Assembly (NCBI GenBank): GCA_963556255.1
Contig: OY744607.1
Coordinates: 49,237,846 to 49,301,845, forward strand
Direction: 5' to 3'
DNA: 64,000 nucleotides
From: Allolobophora icterica
Lineage: Eukaryota > Annelida > Clitellata > Crassiclitellata > Lumbricidae
Shown: piece by piece, positions 12,101 through 19,845 of the stretch
Layout of the letters: each line of letters opens with the position of its first letter
How positions within the stretch are numbered: position 1 is the first letter of the stretch
Notes under the pieces: model-generated
Told to the model about the DNA's origin: nothing
The model's input: only the letters and a program-made list of their open reading frames with translations
Databases searched by the model: none
Position numbers and translations under genes: made by a program

Positions 12101-12568
12101 TACGAAATAAAGACCGACGATTTTTACGCCGATATCGCCGACGACGTTCGAAGCAGGTTCGACACGAGCGAGTATCCGAAAGATCATCCATCGTGTATAG
12201 AAACGGGTGTAAATAAGAAAGTTATAGGCATGTTCAAAGACGAGGCAGCGGGTAAACAGATCGAAGAATTCGTAGGTTTACGATCGAAGTTGTACTCGTA
12301 CAGGATGGCTGGAGAAGATCATAAGAAATGCAAGGGCGTGAGGAAAAACGTGGTTAGTAAAACGATAACTCACGAAGATTATAAAGACTGTGTGTTTACG
12401 AAAAGAGAACAGTCAAGGAAAATGAACGTTATACGATCGTATCATCACGATATTTACACCGAAGAAGTAAATAAGGTCGCTCTTTCAGCCGACGATGACA
12501 AACGAGTGATAATGAAAGATGGTATACATACTTTAGCCTACGGACACTACTCGTTGAAAACTGCTTAA
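9189..12568 (+). pseudogene. polB: Polinton DNA polymerase B, main part (interrupted)
   Basis: This holds the catalytic body of a protein-primed family-B polymerase. The exonuclease motifs are YADFES (about 10150), HNLSGYDS (about 10600) and LSDVLLLAD (about 11090). Polymerase motifs follow: A, DANNLYG (about 11375); B, NNSVFGK (about 11800); C, DTDS (12083-12094). Between ExoI and ExoII is a Cys/His block (CHIC...DHCH...CNLRY, 10455-10555) resembling recombination endonuclease VII, usual in Polinton polymerases. A CKRC...H...C zinc-like cluster is near 9990. An AATAAA lies just after the stop. The first 163 codons are 6.75 kb upstream, across the retrotransposon. Confidence 0.95.
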
Positions 12569-12590
12569 AGAATAAATATAACAACATAAA

Positions 12591-13283
12591 ATGGAAGTCT
12601 CTAAAGCGTGTTCCAAATGTAAGATGGAAAAAAGCTTAGTCGAATTTTATAAAGATAAATCTACTAAGAGCGGGTATTATCCTAGTTGTAAAACGTGTAC
12701 AAATATCAAAGCGAAGGAAGTTCAACAAAAATACTCGAGACTAGAGACTAGGGAAATCAAAGATAAAAAAGTTTGCGGGCGATGTAAGAAAGAAAAGAAC
12801 GTATTAGAATATGCAAAAAATAGAGCTTGTAAAGATGGGACAGCAAATGAATGTAAGGAATGTAAATGTAAATATAATCGAGCGTATTCTAAAGCCCGAA
12901 GGCAATATGATCCAGGGTTTAAACTACTTACAAATATGAGGAGTAGGCTTGGTGGAGTATTAAAAGGCAAGTCGAAATCACAAACGACGCGGCAACTTAT
13001 CGGTGTTGACTTTGAAATATTTACTAAATGGATTGAATTTCAGTTAGAAGAAGGAATGACTATGGAAAATTACGGCTCGGTTTGGCATCACGATCATGTT
13101 TTACCAATATCATCATTCAACTTGCTAGATGAAGAAGAACTTCTTAAAGCTATGAATTGGAAGAATATACGCCCGTTGCTAGCGGTTAAAAATATCCAAA
13201 AATCAAACAAAATAGATCGCTGGCTATATGTAATGCAGGAAGTAAAAGCGTATTACTTTATAAAACATTTAGATGAAATGTAA
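12591..13283 (+). CDS. Zinc-ribbon HNH endonuclease-like protein
   Basis: The 230-residue product begins with two C-x2-C/C-x2-C modules (CSKCKMEK...CKTC at about 7-36; CGRCKKEK...CKEC at about 63-92). It ends in an HNH-type fold: WHHDHVLPISSF, then NWKNIRPL and NIQKSNK (about 163-205). The same architecture occurs in phage and giant-virus HNH endonucleases, some of them homing enzymes; a nicking or homing role here is inference. It lies 22 bp after polB and 1 bp before the likely protease start, in an ATAAAATG context. HNH genes are not part of the standard Polinton core. Confidence 0.8.
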   Translation: MEVSKACSKCKMEKSLVEFYKDKSTKSGYYPSCKTCTNIKAKEVQQKYSRLETREIKDKKVCGRCKKEKNVLEYAKNRACKDGTANECKECKCKYNRAYSKARRQYDPGFKLLTNMRSRLGGVLKGKSKSQTTRQLIGVDFEIFTKWIEFQLEEGMTMENYGSVWHHDHVLPISSFNLLDEEELLKAMNWKNIRPLLAVKNIQKSNKIDRWLYVMQEVKAYYFIKHLDEM

Positions 13284-13284
13284 A

Positions 13285-13719
13285 ATGAGTTTTGCAACTG
13301 TGAAAAACATAGATGTTGAAGGCGTAGTTCTTCCAAATCAACCGCTAACGAATTTTGAATTATTAGATGCTGCGAAGAAACTAAATATTCCGAATTTTAG
13401 AGGAGTTTTTCTGCGAGACACCCTACCGAAGAAACCTAGCCGGAATGAGTGTGGAATATTAAACCTAGACGATTCTAATGGGGTAGGCCACCACTGGGTC
13501 GGCTTTTTAAAGAACGGCAACGAGAAAATATATTTCGATAGCTATGGACTGCCTCCTCCTACGGAATTAATAAACTATCTACAAAGACCGTTGCTTTACA
13601 ACAGCGAGCGAATACAGCCGGATAACGAAGTGTTTTGCGGACATTTGTGTTTGTACGTGTTAAAGAAGGCGATGAACGACGGATGCGAATTTCAAAAAAT
13701 CATAAACGACTTGCATTAA
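13285..13719 (+). CDS. Adenain-like maturation protease
   Basis: A 144-residue cysteine protease of the adenovirus endopeptidase (C5) type, expected to cleave virion precursor proteins during maturation. Visible family features are the catalytic His in GHHWVGFL, the acidic residue in YFDSYG, and Gln/Cys in IQPDNEVFCGHLCLYVL. An in-frame ATG at 13273 would overlap the HNH gene; I prefer 13285 because it has the TAAAATG context shared by other genes of this element and lies just after the upstream stop. At about 144 residues it is shorter than adenovirus protease but normal for Polintons. Confidence 0.93.
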   Translation: MSFATVKNIDVEGVVLPNQPLTNFELLDAAKKLNIPNFRGVFLRDTLPKKPSRNECGILNLDDSNGVGHHWVGFLKNGNEKIYFDSYGLPPPTELINYLQRPLLYNSERIQPDNEVFCGHLCLYVLKKAMNDGCEFQKIINDLH

Positions 13720-13746
13720 ACTAATAAATAATCTTATTAAAAAACA

Positions 13747-14784
13747 ATGCCAGTAGATAAATTTGGACATACAGATTCAGGATCTACGCAAAGAATAATT
13801 GCAGGAGGTGTTACTCTTAGTCAAGTAAATGCTAGTTTCCTTCGAATGGACGGAGCAAACCCCGCGACTGGAGATCTAAATATGAGCGGCCACGCTATAA
13901 AAGGGCTACCTACAACGAATATTTCAGAAGCAGGAATGGATGAGGCTGTCAGTCGAGGACAAGCCATAGATTTGTTAACGAATCGCGCCGATTTACCGTC
14001 CGACGATAATCTAAAAGTGTCTAAAACCGGTGATACCATGACTGGCGACTTACTCTTAAGCGTCGGTAGAGAGCTTACGCGGAGGATGGGATGTAAGGAT
14101 TTAGGTGGAAATAAAGCTTTTATTATATTTTTAGGAAATACAACGAATAAAATAGAAGGTCGATTAAACCAGCCGATTATATCGCAATCGACGGATGGAT
14201 TTAGTTTTAGAATAAATAATGAAACCATCATAGAGATGGTTAAGTCAATGGATGGCACTCCTCCTTCTAAAATAAATGTGCATAAGCCCATCTTTATGCA
14301 TGGCGCGCACATTACAGGCCTACGCGATCCCAGCGGCGACGGCGATGCAGCGACTAAAAAATATGTTGATACAACCGCAGTCGGACCCGCGTTTAGCGTT
14401 TACACTATATCTCAACAAGCCATACTCGCTGCAACTCACACAATAGTTTCTTTCGATAGTGTAAGATTCAATACCGATAGTAGTGATAACAGTACAGGAC
14501 CGACTCGTTTCACTCCTGGTAAAGCCGGATACTATATCGTTACGACGTACATAGAATTTTGTAGCGCGAGTAATACCGCTTTTGCTAACGTCTTCCTGTA
14601 TAAAAACGGGGTGTCGCACATGCAAATTGCGGGTGGAGGGGGTACGGGAATTGCGCATAACAATTCAACCGGTAGTACTATAGTTTTTCTAACCGGTACC
14701 GATTACCTCGAGATATTCGTTTATTCGTCCATCGCCACACCCATAATAGCTAGAGACTTTTCAGCGGCATTCTTACGACCTTAA
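13747..14784 (+). CDS. Fibre-like protein with C1q-like head
   Basis: This 345-residue product has a modular, fibre-like layout. The N-terminal half has phage tail-fibre phrases: ATGDLNMSGHAIKGLP, GDTMTGDLLLS and ITGLRDPSGDGDAATKKYVD. The last 130 or so residues look like a C1q/TNF-type jelly roll: AFSVY, FTPGKAGYYIV, FLYKNG, a hydrophobic strand with GTDYLEI, and a final FSAAFLRP. Such heads trimerise and bind ligands. I infer a vertex fibre or receptor-binding protein. It is the last plus-strand gene before a convergent junction. An adenain-type site (IAGG|V) lies near residue 20. Confidence 0.75.
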   Translation: MPVDKFGHTDSGSTQRIIAGGVTLSQVNASFLRMDGANPATGDLNMSGHAIKGLPTTNISEAGMDEAVSRGQAIDLLTNRADLPSDDNLKVSKTGDTMTGDLLLSVGRELTRRMGCKDLGGNKAFIIFLGNTTNKIEGRLNQPIISQSTDGFSFRINNETIIEMVKSMDGTPPSKINVHKPIFMHGAHITGLRDPSGDGDAATKKYVDTTAVGPAFSVYTISQQAILAATHTIVSFDSVRFNTDSSDNSTGPTRFTPGKAGYYIVTTYIEFCSASNTAFANVFLYKNGVSHMQIAGGGGTGIAHNNSTGSTIVFLTGTDYLEIFVYSSIATPIIARDFSAAFLRP

Positions 14785-14807
14785 ACTAAGTCTGTAATTT
14801 TAACTGT

Positions 14808-14843
14808 AGAAACCTATCGCGTGTATACAAACGATAGGTTTCT
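14808..14843. terminator. Hairpin between convergent genes
   Basis: AGAAACCTATCG (14808-14819) and CGATAGGTTTCT (14832-14843) form a perfect 12-bp stem with a 12-base loop. It lies between the fibre stop and the convergent SAP-NUMOD1 stop, so it may form the 3' ends of both transcripts. Confidence 0.6.
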
Positions 14844-14852
14844 AAAAATGTA

Positions 14853-15341
14853 TCACTCTTCGCTTGGGTGTGCAACTGCATCGATTGTTTCATCGTATGC
14901 TCTCGAAGTCTCTTTATCGATCTCACAGATTCCGTCGTACACCGTAATTTCGTATCTGTTTCTCCATACTTTTCCGTTATAATACAATATTAGTCGGGCG
15001 TTTTCTCTGTGAGCTTTAGCCGCTTTGTGCATCGACGAATACTCGATGGTCTCACCCGTTTCCAAGTCAAAAATAACGACTCGTTTCGGGTTGTTTCTGA
15101 TACCTTTCAATCTATCGTATCTACCATCGTCATTATATTCTTTTCGACGATCTTTCCAATATTCTTTTTGATATTCTTTTAGATATTCTTTTCTCGTTAA
15201 TTTCGGTTTACCTAACAGGGAGTTGTCCGCGGGAATCAATCCTTTCTCGATCAGCAGCTCTACCAATTCCGTTTTTTTGAGATGAGTGACGCTTTTAATC
15301 TTATTCTCTTTCGCTAACTTGTGTAATTCTGGCAGCTTCAT
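14853..15341 (-). CDS. SAP domain plus NUMOD1-like DNA-binding protein
   Basis: The product is 162 residues from ATG 15341. That start is preferred to the in-frame 15386 because TATATAAAATG directly precedes it and the SAP domain begins there. Residues 1-33 are a SAP helix-hinge-helix (LPELHKLAKENKIK, LKKTELVELL). A charged Tyr/Lys coil follows (EYLKEYQKEYWKDRRKEY). Then comes a NUMOD1-like module (VVIFDLETGETIEYSS, MHKAAKAH, YYNGKVWRNRYEI), normally found in homing endonucleases as a DNA-binding repeat. No nuclease domain is visible. It is probably a DNA-binding protein; its job is unknown. Confidence 0.7.
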   Translation of the reverse strand: MKLPELHKLAKENKIKSVTHLKKTELVELLIEKGLIPADNSLLGKPKLTRKEYLKEYQKEYWKDRRKEYNDDGRYDRLKGIRNNPKRVVIFDLETGETIEYSSMHKAAKAHRENARLILYYNGKVWRNRYEITVYDGICEIDKETSRAYDETIDAVAHPSEE

Positions 15342-15394
15342 TTTATATACTACAAGAGTGTCTTTAAACAAGAAACTTATTTTCATACAGACGA

Positions 15395-16684
15395 TTAGTA
15401 CACTACGCTCATCTTCTGACCATCCGACTGGAAGTTTAGCAACTTATCCGAAATTATAACCGCGTAACCTTGCGTGTCAGCGGGGACTGCGGCGTTAAAA
15501 GTAGCTTTGATTTGGATATCGACGACCGACGATTTCAGTCTTTCCGATTGTTTACTAACATCGAAAACTATGAGCGGATATAGATCTTTGTAATCGGCTG
15601 GAGTGATGTTGCTTTGCGTAATCAACGGATCCATTCCGTAGAACTTTTCGCTGAACGACGCCGCGTCTCTATAAGCTCTCGAAAATTTCTGGTTGGGAAA
15701 CGATAGGTCGTAGTCGACCGCCGGATATCTCTCTTGATTCATCATCACGTACATGTTTTTGAGGTTGCAATGATCGAAAATCGAGGGGTTATGTTCTTGG
15801 TTGCCGTCGCTTCGAGCGGTTTGAAATCCTACGACTATCCATCTAGGTTTTTCAGGAGCCGTCTTGACGCTAAGACGCCAACTAAAAGTATTGGATTGAG
15901 GAACCCCTATAGTATCGCATTGTCGCGCTCGATATGCGACGGGTACTGATGCTTTCGATTCGATAGTTTTGTACAATTGCATCTTCTCCATATCCGCCGG
16001 AGTAACGTGCGGCATAAACCACGAGATTTTCTCGACGTCGACTTTCCCAGCATCCGCGGCAGCGTGTCTAAAAATAGCGTCGTTGTCCGATTTGCGAACC
16101 ATCGTTAGCGTGTGCTTAAAACCGTACACTATTTTATCGTAATCCTCGCAGAATCCGAAAATATGTTTCAGGGGCACGATGAAACTAAACGTTCCCTTAG
16201 TCGTTGTTTTTTGAATAAGATACCCTTGACGAGTCGCGAAACCCGCATTATCCGCTATAACCGCGGTTGCCCCAGTATCTTTGCACCATAATTGATTAAG
16301 ACCTTGCGCTTTGGCGAAGTCGTCCGGATATTTAAGCAAACCAAGCATCGTCGTTGCTTGGCCTGGGTGAAATACCGTTTCGATATCTTGATTCGATAGG
16401 GAATACGCGATTTGGCTGAAAAGATGCAAGAGTCCATTATTCGCGAGGGCTACTGCGTTAGCATTAGCGTACGCTGTTCCATCCGCTTTGACTAGCCTAC
16501 CTTCGAAAAGCAGGTAAGATTCGGCGGGATGGCAAAATAGATCTTGAGTTTCGATATTTATGCGAATCTCGCCGGGTGTGTTAAAAGTCGTTCTCGCCGC
16601 TGGTTCGTATTCGTGCCATTCGTATTTTTCGATTCCTTCATCGACCTCTGTGGGTGCTGTAATGTTTAGAATATTCGATTGCAT
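15395..16684 (-). CDS. Major capsid protein (double jelly-roll type)
   Basis: I recognise this 429-residue protein as the highly conserved capsid protein widespread in invertebrate Polintons. Diagnostic stretches are IETQDLFCHPAESYL, GQATTMLGLLKYPDDF, PLKHIFGFCEDYDKIVYGF, NPSIFDHCNLKNMYV and YPLIVFDVSKQSERLKSSV. It is predicted to form the hexon-like capsomer. The frame is intact and starts at TAAAATG. It is second in the minus-strand morphogenetic block, 8 bp from the SAP-NUMOD1 frame's outer limit. Assignment as major rather than accessory capsid protein rests on family recognition and length. Confidence 0.85.
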   Translation of the reverse strand: MQSNILNITAPTEVDEGIEKYEWHEYEPAARTTFNTPGEIRINIETQDLFCHPAESYLLFEGRLVKADGTAYANANAVALANNGLLHLFSQIAYSLSNQDIETVFHPGQATTMLGLLKYPDDFAKAQGLNQLWCKDTGATAVIADNAGFATRQGYLIQKTTTKGTFSFIVPLKHIFGFCEDYDKIVYGFKHTLTMVRKSDNDAIFRHAAADAGKVDVEKISWFMPHVTPADMEKMQLYKTIESKASVPVAYRARQCDTIGVPQSNTFSWRLSVKTAPEKPRWIVVGFQTARSDGNQEHNPSIFDHCNLKNMYVMMNQERYPAVDYDLSFPNQKFSRAYRDAASFSEKFYGMDPLITQSNITPADYKDLYPLIVFDVSKQSERLKSSVVDIQIKATFNAAVPADTQGYAVIISDKLLNFQSDGQKMSVVY

Positions 16685-16713
16685 TTTAATTACTAAAGAT
16701 TATTTATTTAAAC

Positions 16714-17175
16714 TCACGCGAGTTTCAATCCCGCTCCGTTTTTGTTGAGACCACGCACTAGATCTCGAATGGACACGGCATTCGAAGAAAGTCCGTCACC
16801 GGCTAGTATCTTATTAATATCAGTAGTTCCTACATCGTTATCGATTAGCCGTGCTAAGATAGCTGCATTCTCTCGCGTAAGCGCTGGTATCGTTTCGACT
16901 ACAGGCGTCTTCGGAACCAACGCTGCTAAGAGTTTAGTCGCAGCTTTATCCATCAAGCGTTTACCAACTTCTACGGTGGTATTCTTTCCAACTTCTAGCG
17001 CCTTCTTAGCCAACTCTCTCGCGGCGTCTTTACCCGCGCTAAGGGTGGATGATGCGGCTCGTTTACCGCCATCCGAAGTGAAGAGCTTCTTAAAAACTCC
17101 CGTAATAGTATCCATTATTCCCGCTCCTCCTATAACGTGTTTTCTCTTAATTCTTCTATTAGCGATGACGAGCAT
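16714..17175 (-). CDS. Small virion-type protein with adenain site
   Basis: A 153-residue, Ala/Lys-rich protein with a basic N-terminus (NRRIKRKH) followed by IGGAG, which matches the adenain rule (I/L/M)xGx|G. The middle is amphipathic helix (ELAKKALEVGKNTTVEVGK). No known domain is visible. The basic, cleavable N-terminus suggests a core or cement protein, by analogy with adenovirus precursors. It lies between the capsid gene and the 301-residue conserved gene, two bases from the latter. Confidence 0.6.
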   Translation of the reverse strand: MLVIANRRIKRKHVIGGAGIMDTITGVFKKLFTSDGGKRAASSTLSAGKDAARELAKKALEVGKNTTVEVGKRLMDKAATKLLAALVPKTPVVETIPALTRENAAILARLIDNDVGTTDINKILAGDGLSSNAVSIRDLVRGLNKNGAGLKLA

Positions 17176-17177
17176 TT

Positions 17178-18083
17178 TTATAATCGCAACATTAAGTTTT
17201 TATACCGTTCTTTGTTGATCTCTTTTTGTCGTAATAGTTCATCGCATATACCAACGATCTCGTTTCTCACTCCCGTATTACCCGCGTCGTAGCTAGCGAA
17301 ACGCAGACTCAACATTTCTACTAAAGCATTCGGATCTTGTGGAATTACGACGACTCCTTTACCCGTCTTCGGCGTCTGTTTTCCAGTCTTCATTTCCCAT
17401 ATCGGTTTAATGATGTTTTTGTACTTAGAGCTTCTTGACGATTTTGGTTTACTCGGATTGTTAGGTTGCCTCATCGCATTCGTCGCGTCTAGAATCTCGA
17501 CGTATTCGGACATATCGTTGTCGTCGTAAATCGAACTGTTCGGTTTAGTCATAGTCACTAGCTCCCAAAGTCCTGGAGTACCTGTATAAGTCTTCTCTCC
17601 GACTATTATATCGTCGTTCTGGAACGATACGCGTGTGTCTCCGATATAAAATTTCCCGTCTTTAGAATTTAGACCGAACGTCGTATCGGTAGACTTGGTT
17701 TTAGAGGTGTATTGACTTAGGTATTTCGTTGCCACATCTCCTAATTCTAACATTCTAACGTCTTCTATAGGATCCTCGTAAGCCTCTATCGAGGGATACT
17801 GTGGAAGCTGTATGGCTTTTAACGATGATGATATCGATGCGGGAAGCGCTTTTAGAGCGGCTGCCGAGTTTTCCTTAATAGTAGACAACAAAGCGTTTTG
17901 TTCTTTCGATATGGTCGATTGTGAGTCCACGATCGGCTTGTACAACTTTACCAAATCTCGCTGCAATCCTATATCGCCTAGTTTCTCTGATAAATAATCT
18001 CGTTGAATGTTTTTCTTCGTCTTCAGAAACTCTTCAACGATAAAGTCTCTTTTGGTGGGATCGGTTATTTTTAGAAAGGACAT
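17178..18083 (-). CDS. Conserved Polinton protein, 301 residues, function unknown
   Basis: I recognise this family from Polintons by TPGLWELVTM, IIKPIWEM, DPNALVEMLSLRFAS and AGNTGVRNEIVGICDELLRQ. No enzyme motif is visible. The N-terminal third is helical and charged, probably coiled coil; the C-terminus is well conserved. Its place among capsid genes suggests a virion or assembly protein. The start is at AAAAAATG. Confidence 0.75.
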   Translation of the reverse strand: MSFLKITDPTKRDFIVEEFLKTKKNIQRDYLSEKLGDIGLQRDLVKLYKPIVDSQSTISKEQNALLSTIKENSAAALKALPASISSSLKAIQLPQYPSIEAYEDPIEDVRMLELGDVATKYLSQYTSKTKSTDTTFGLNSKDGKFYIGDTRVSFQNDDIIVGEKTYTGTPGLWELVTMTKPNSSIYDDNDMSEYVEILDATNAMRQPNNPSKPKSSRSSKYKNIIKPIWEMKTGKQTPKTGKGVVVIPQDPNALVEMLSLRFASYDAGNTGVRNEIVGICDELLRQKEINKERYKNLMLRL

Positions 18084-18197
18084 TTTTTAAATAGGTGGTA
18101 TAATGTTTTAAAGCGTTTTTGGAACACGCGTTAAAACATTGAAATGGAACGAACGTGAATTTGTACGTTTTTACGTTTATGTTCTACGTTTTGCGTT

Positions 18198-18761
18198 TTA
18201 TGTTTCACGTTCTACGTTTTCCTTCGATTTCGCAAACGCGTCCTTCAACGACTCGGCTATAGTTTCTCCGCTATTTCTCGATTTTCTGATTTCTTCTTTC
18301 ATTTCGTTAAATTTCACGCGTTCGTTTAGAATTAACGAGTATTCCTCGTCCGAAATATTACCGTCTTCCAAAGATTTCGAGATGTAGTGACTGATGGTGT
18401 TGAGTCTCGCTTCGGCCAACGTTTTAATATTTTCATGCTTCTCCGCCTTTGGTGTGAGCTTTCTGTTGATCACGCGCCCGATCACGCTGAAAACACCCGC
18501 TCCAACCGCCAGTGCTTGTAGAACCATCGCGATAGGTGTCGCGACTATCGTAGACAGAACCGTGATTGCCGAAGCAGTTGAGCCCAACGCGACTAGAGTC
18601 GATATACCGTCTACTACGTTGATAATCCTAACACCTTTACGATACTTTTTACCTAGAGTCTCTCTTTTTTTGAGTTCCCGCTCGAGCTCTTGTTGAATTT
18701 CAGTGATTTTCGAAAGTCGGAAAGCATGGGCGCTTCCATCGATTTTCAGTGGGATCTCCAT
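18198..18761 (-). CDS. Membrane-associated Polinton protein, 187 residues
   Basis: The N-terminal half has a charged helix (ITEIQQELERELKKRE). Two hydrophobic segments follow at about 50-100 (STLVALGSTASAITVLSTIV; IAMVLQALAVGAGVFSVIG), then a charged C-terminal half with ISDEEYSLILNERVKFNEMK. The pattern recurs in Polintons; the role is unknown. The hydrophobic hairpin suggests membrane insertion or disruption. Between this gene and the next (18084-18197) are AT-rich imperfect repeats of TTACGTTT and TTCTACGTTTT. Confidence 0.65.
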   Translation of the reverse strand: MEIPLKIDGSAHAFRLSKITEIQQELERELKKRETLGKKYRKGVRIINVVDGISTLVALGSTASAITVLSTIVATPIAMVLQALAVGAGVFSVIGRVINRKLTPKAEKHENIKTLAEARLNTISHYISKSLEDGNISDEEYSLILNERVKFNEMKEEIRKSRNSGETIAESLKDAFAKSKENVERET

Positions 18762-18789
18762 TCTTTTTATAATAACGCGATATAATTTT

Positions 18790-19185
18790 TTAAACTGCGA
18801 TATAATTAACGAAACATAACGAATCGCCTTCGATTATACTAACTACGGAATCGGAGTCGTTTTGAATAGTAATTTCGATGTCTTCTACTTGTCCGATAAC
18901 GACTCCATCTCGTAGACTCGCTTCGATTTCCTGTCTAAGCGAAACTAAACACGATCCTTTTGTCATTCGAACACCTAGTCCTAGCGCCACCGTAGCTGTT
19001 TCTCTAGGTTGAATCGTTATCAGTTGTTGCGCAAAAATCTCCCATCTTAGTCCACCTAGTTGTCTGCAGGGTGTATGCGTCACTTTTTTCAACGTCCAAC
19101 GCACCTCTTTCGGTTGGGTTCTAACTTCGATCCGACGAGTGGGTCTCGTTATAAATTTATGGATAGGTCTGTTGAATCCCGACAT
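18790..19185 (-). CDS. Beta-barrel protein, possibly dUTPase-like fold
   Basis: A 131-residue protein with alternating strands: IFAQQLITIQPRETATVALG, LGVRMTKGSCLVSLRQ and IIEGDSLCFVNYIAV. The phrase about a strand ending in a G-x-x-h-T-KG-hairpin and the final strand recall dUTPase-like barrels, but I cannot see the catalytic motifs. It may therefore be a structural derivative. It sits next to the Gly-rich 200-residue protein in the capsid block and starts at TAAAATG. Confidence 0.5.
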   Translation of the reverse strand: MSGFNRPIHKFITRPTRRIEVRTQPKEVRWTLKKVTHTPCRQLGGLRWEIFAQQLITIQPRETATVALGLGVRMTKGSCLVSLRQEIEASLRDGVVIGQVEDIEITIQNDSDSVVSIIEGDSLCFVNYIAV

Positions 19186-19208
19186 TTTATTTATACGAGG
19201 ATAAGTTT

Positions 19209-19811
19209 TTAAAACAACATACCGAGAATCGGAATATTTTGGAAAGGCGAATTAGGCCCTAGTATAAGCCCGGAACCGGGTTTCATATACAACCCACTAC
19301 CCGTTTTCATATACAGTCCCCCACCCATCGAACTGCCTTTCGGCCACGGAGACAGATACAACCCATTTCCATCCGGTCTTACTTTACAAGCCAAGTCCCC
19401 TTTTTTAACATACAATACTCCCGATCCGCTTATTTTATCTACAACTTTCGATGCAGCTGCGGAACCTATACCCGTTAAAGCGCCTTGTGCTAAACTAGGT
19501 AGTACGCTTGTAAGAAGAAATTTTCCGGCAGTAGCTAGAAATGGTAATATAGCTCCGATAAAACCGCCTTCGACTTTAGCGTTATATATTAATTGCGTTT
19601 TACTCATTTTGATCGTCGTGCCCTTTCCGTCTTGGTAAGCTTTCGCCACTTTCTTAATTTGCGCTTTCGTAAAAGCTAAAACGTGGTCTCCCTCCAGATC
19701 ATCGTGAGATAGTCTAATACTGACGCCATCGATTCCCGCTTCAAGCGCTCGTTTAATCTTGTCTTTTTGTCCTTCCGAAATATTAACATAGAAGTTTGTG
19801 TACTGAGTCAT
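19209..19811 (-). CDS. Gly-rich protein with hydrophobic helix (pVI-like candidate)
   Basis: A 200-residue protein. An N-terminal part of about 80 residues ends at NAKVEGG. A hydrophobic stretch follows (FIGAILPFLATAGKFLLTSV, then LAQGALTGIGSAAASK), and last a repetitive tail with GLYLSP, GLYMKTGSGLYMKPGSG and PFQNIPILGMLF. LTGI|G and MGGG|L fit adenain cleavage. Such tails recur in Polintons. A membrane-active virion protein comparable to adenovirus pVI is an inference from layout, not homology. The start is TATATAAAATG. Confidence 0.6.
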   Translation of the reverse strand: MTQYTNFYVNISEGQKDKIKRALEAGIDGVSIRLSHDDLEGDHVLAFTKAQIKKVAKAYQDGKGTTIKMSKTQLIYNAKVEGGFIGAILPFLATAGKFLLTSVLPSLAQGALTGIGSAAASKVVDKISGSGVLYVKKGDLACKVRPDGNGLYLSPWPKGSSMGGGLYMKTGSGLYMKPGSGLILGPNSPFQNIPILGMLF

Positions 19812-19845
19812 TTTATATATAACTAAGATAAACTTTTAATTATCT

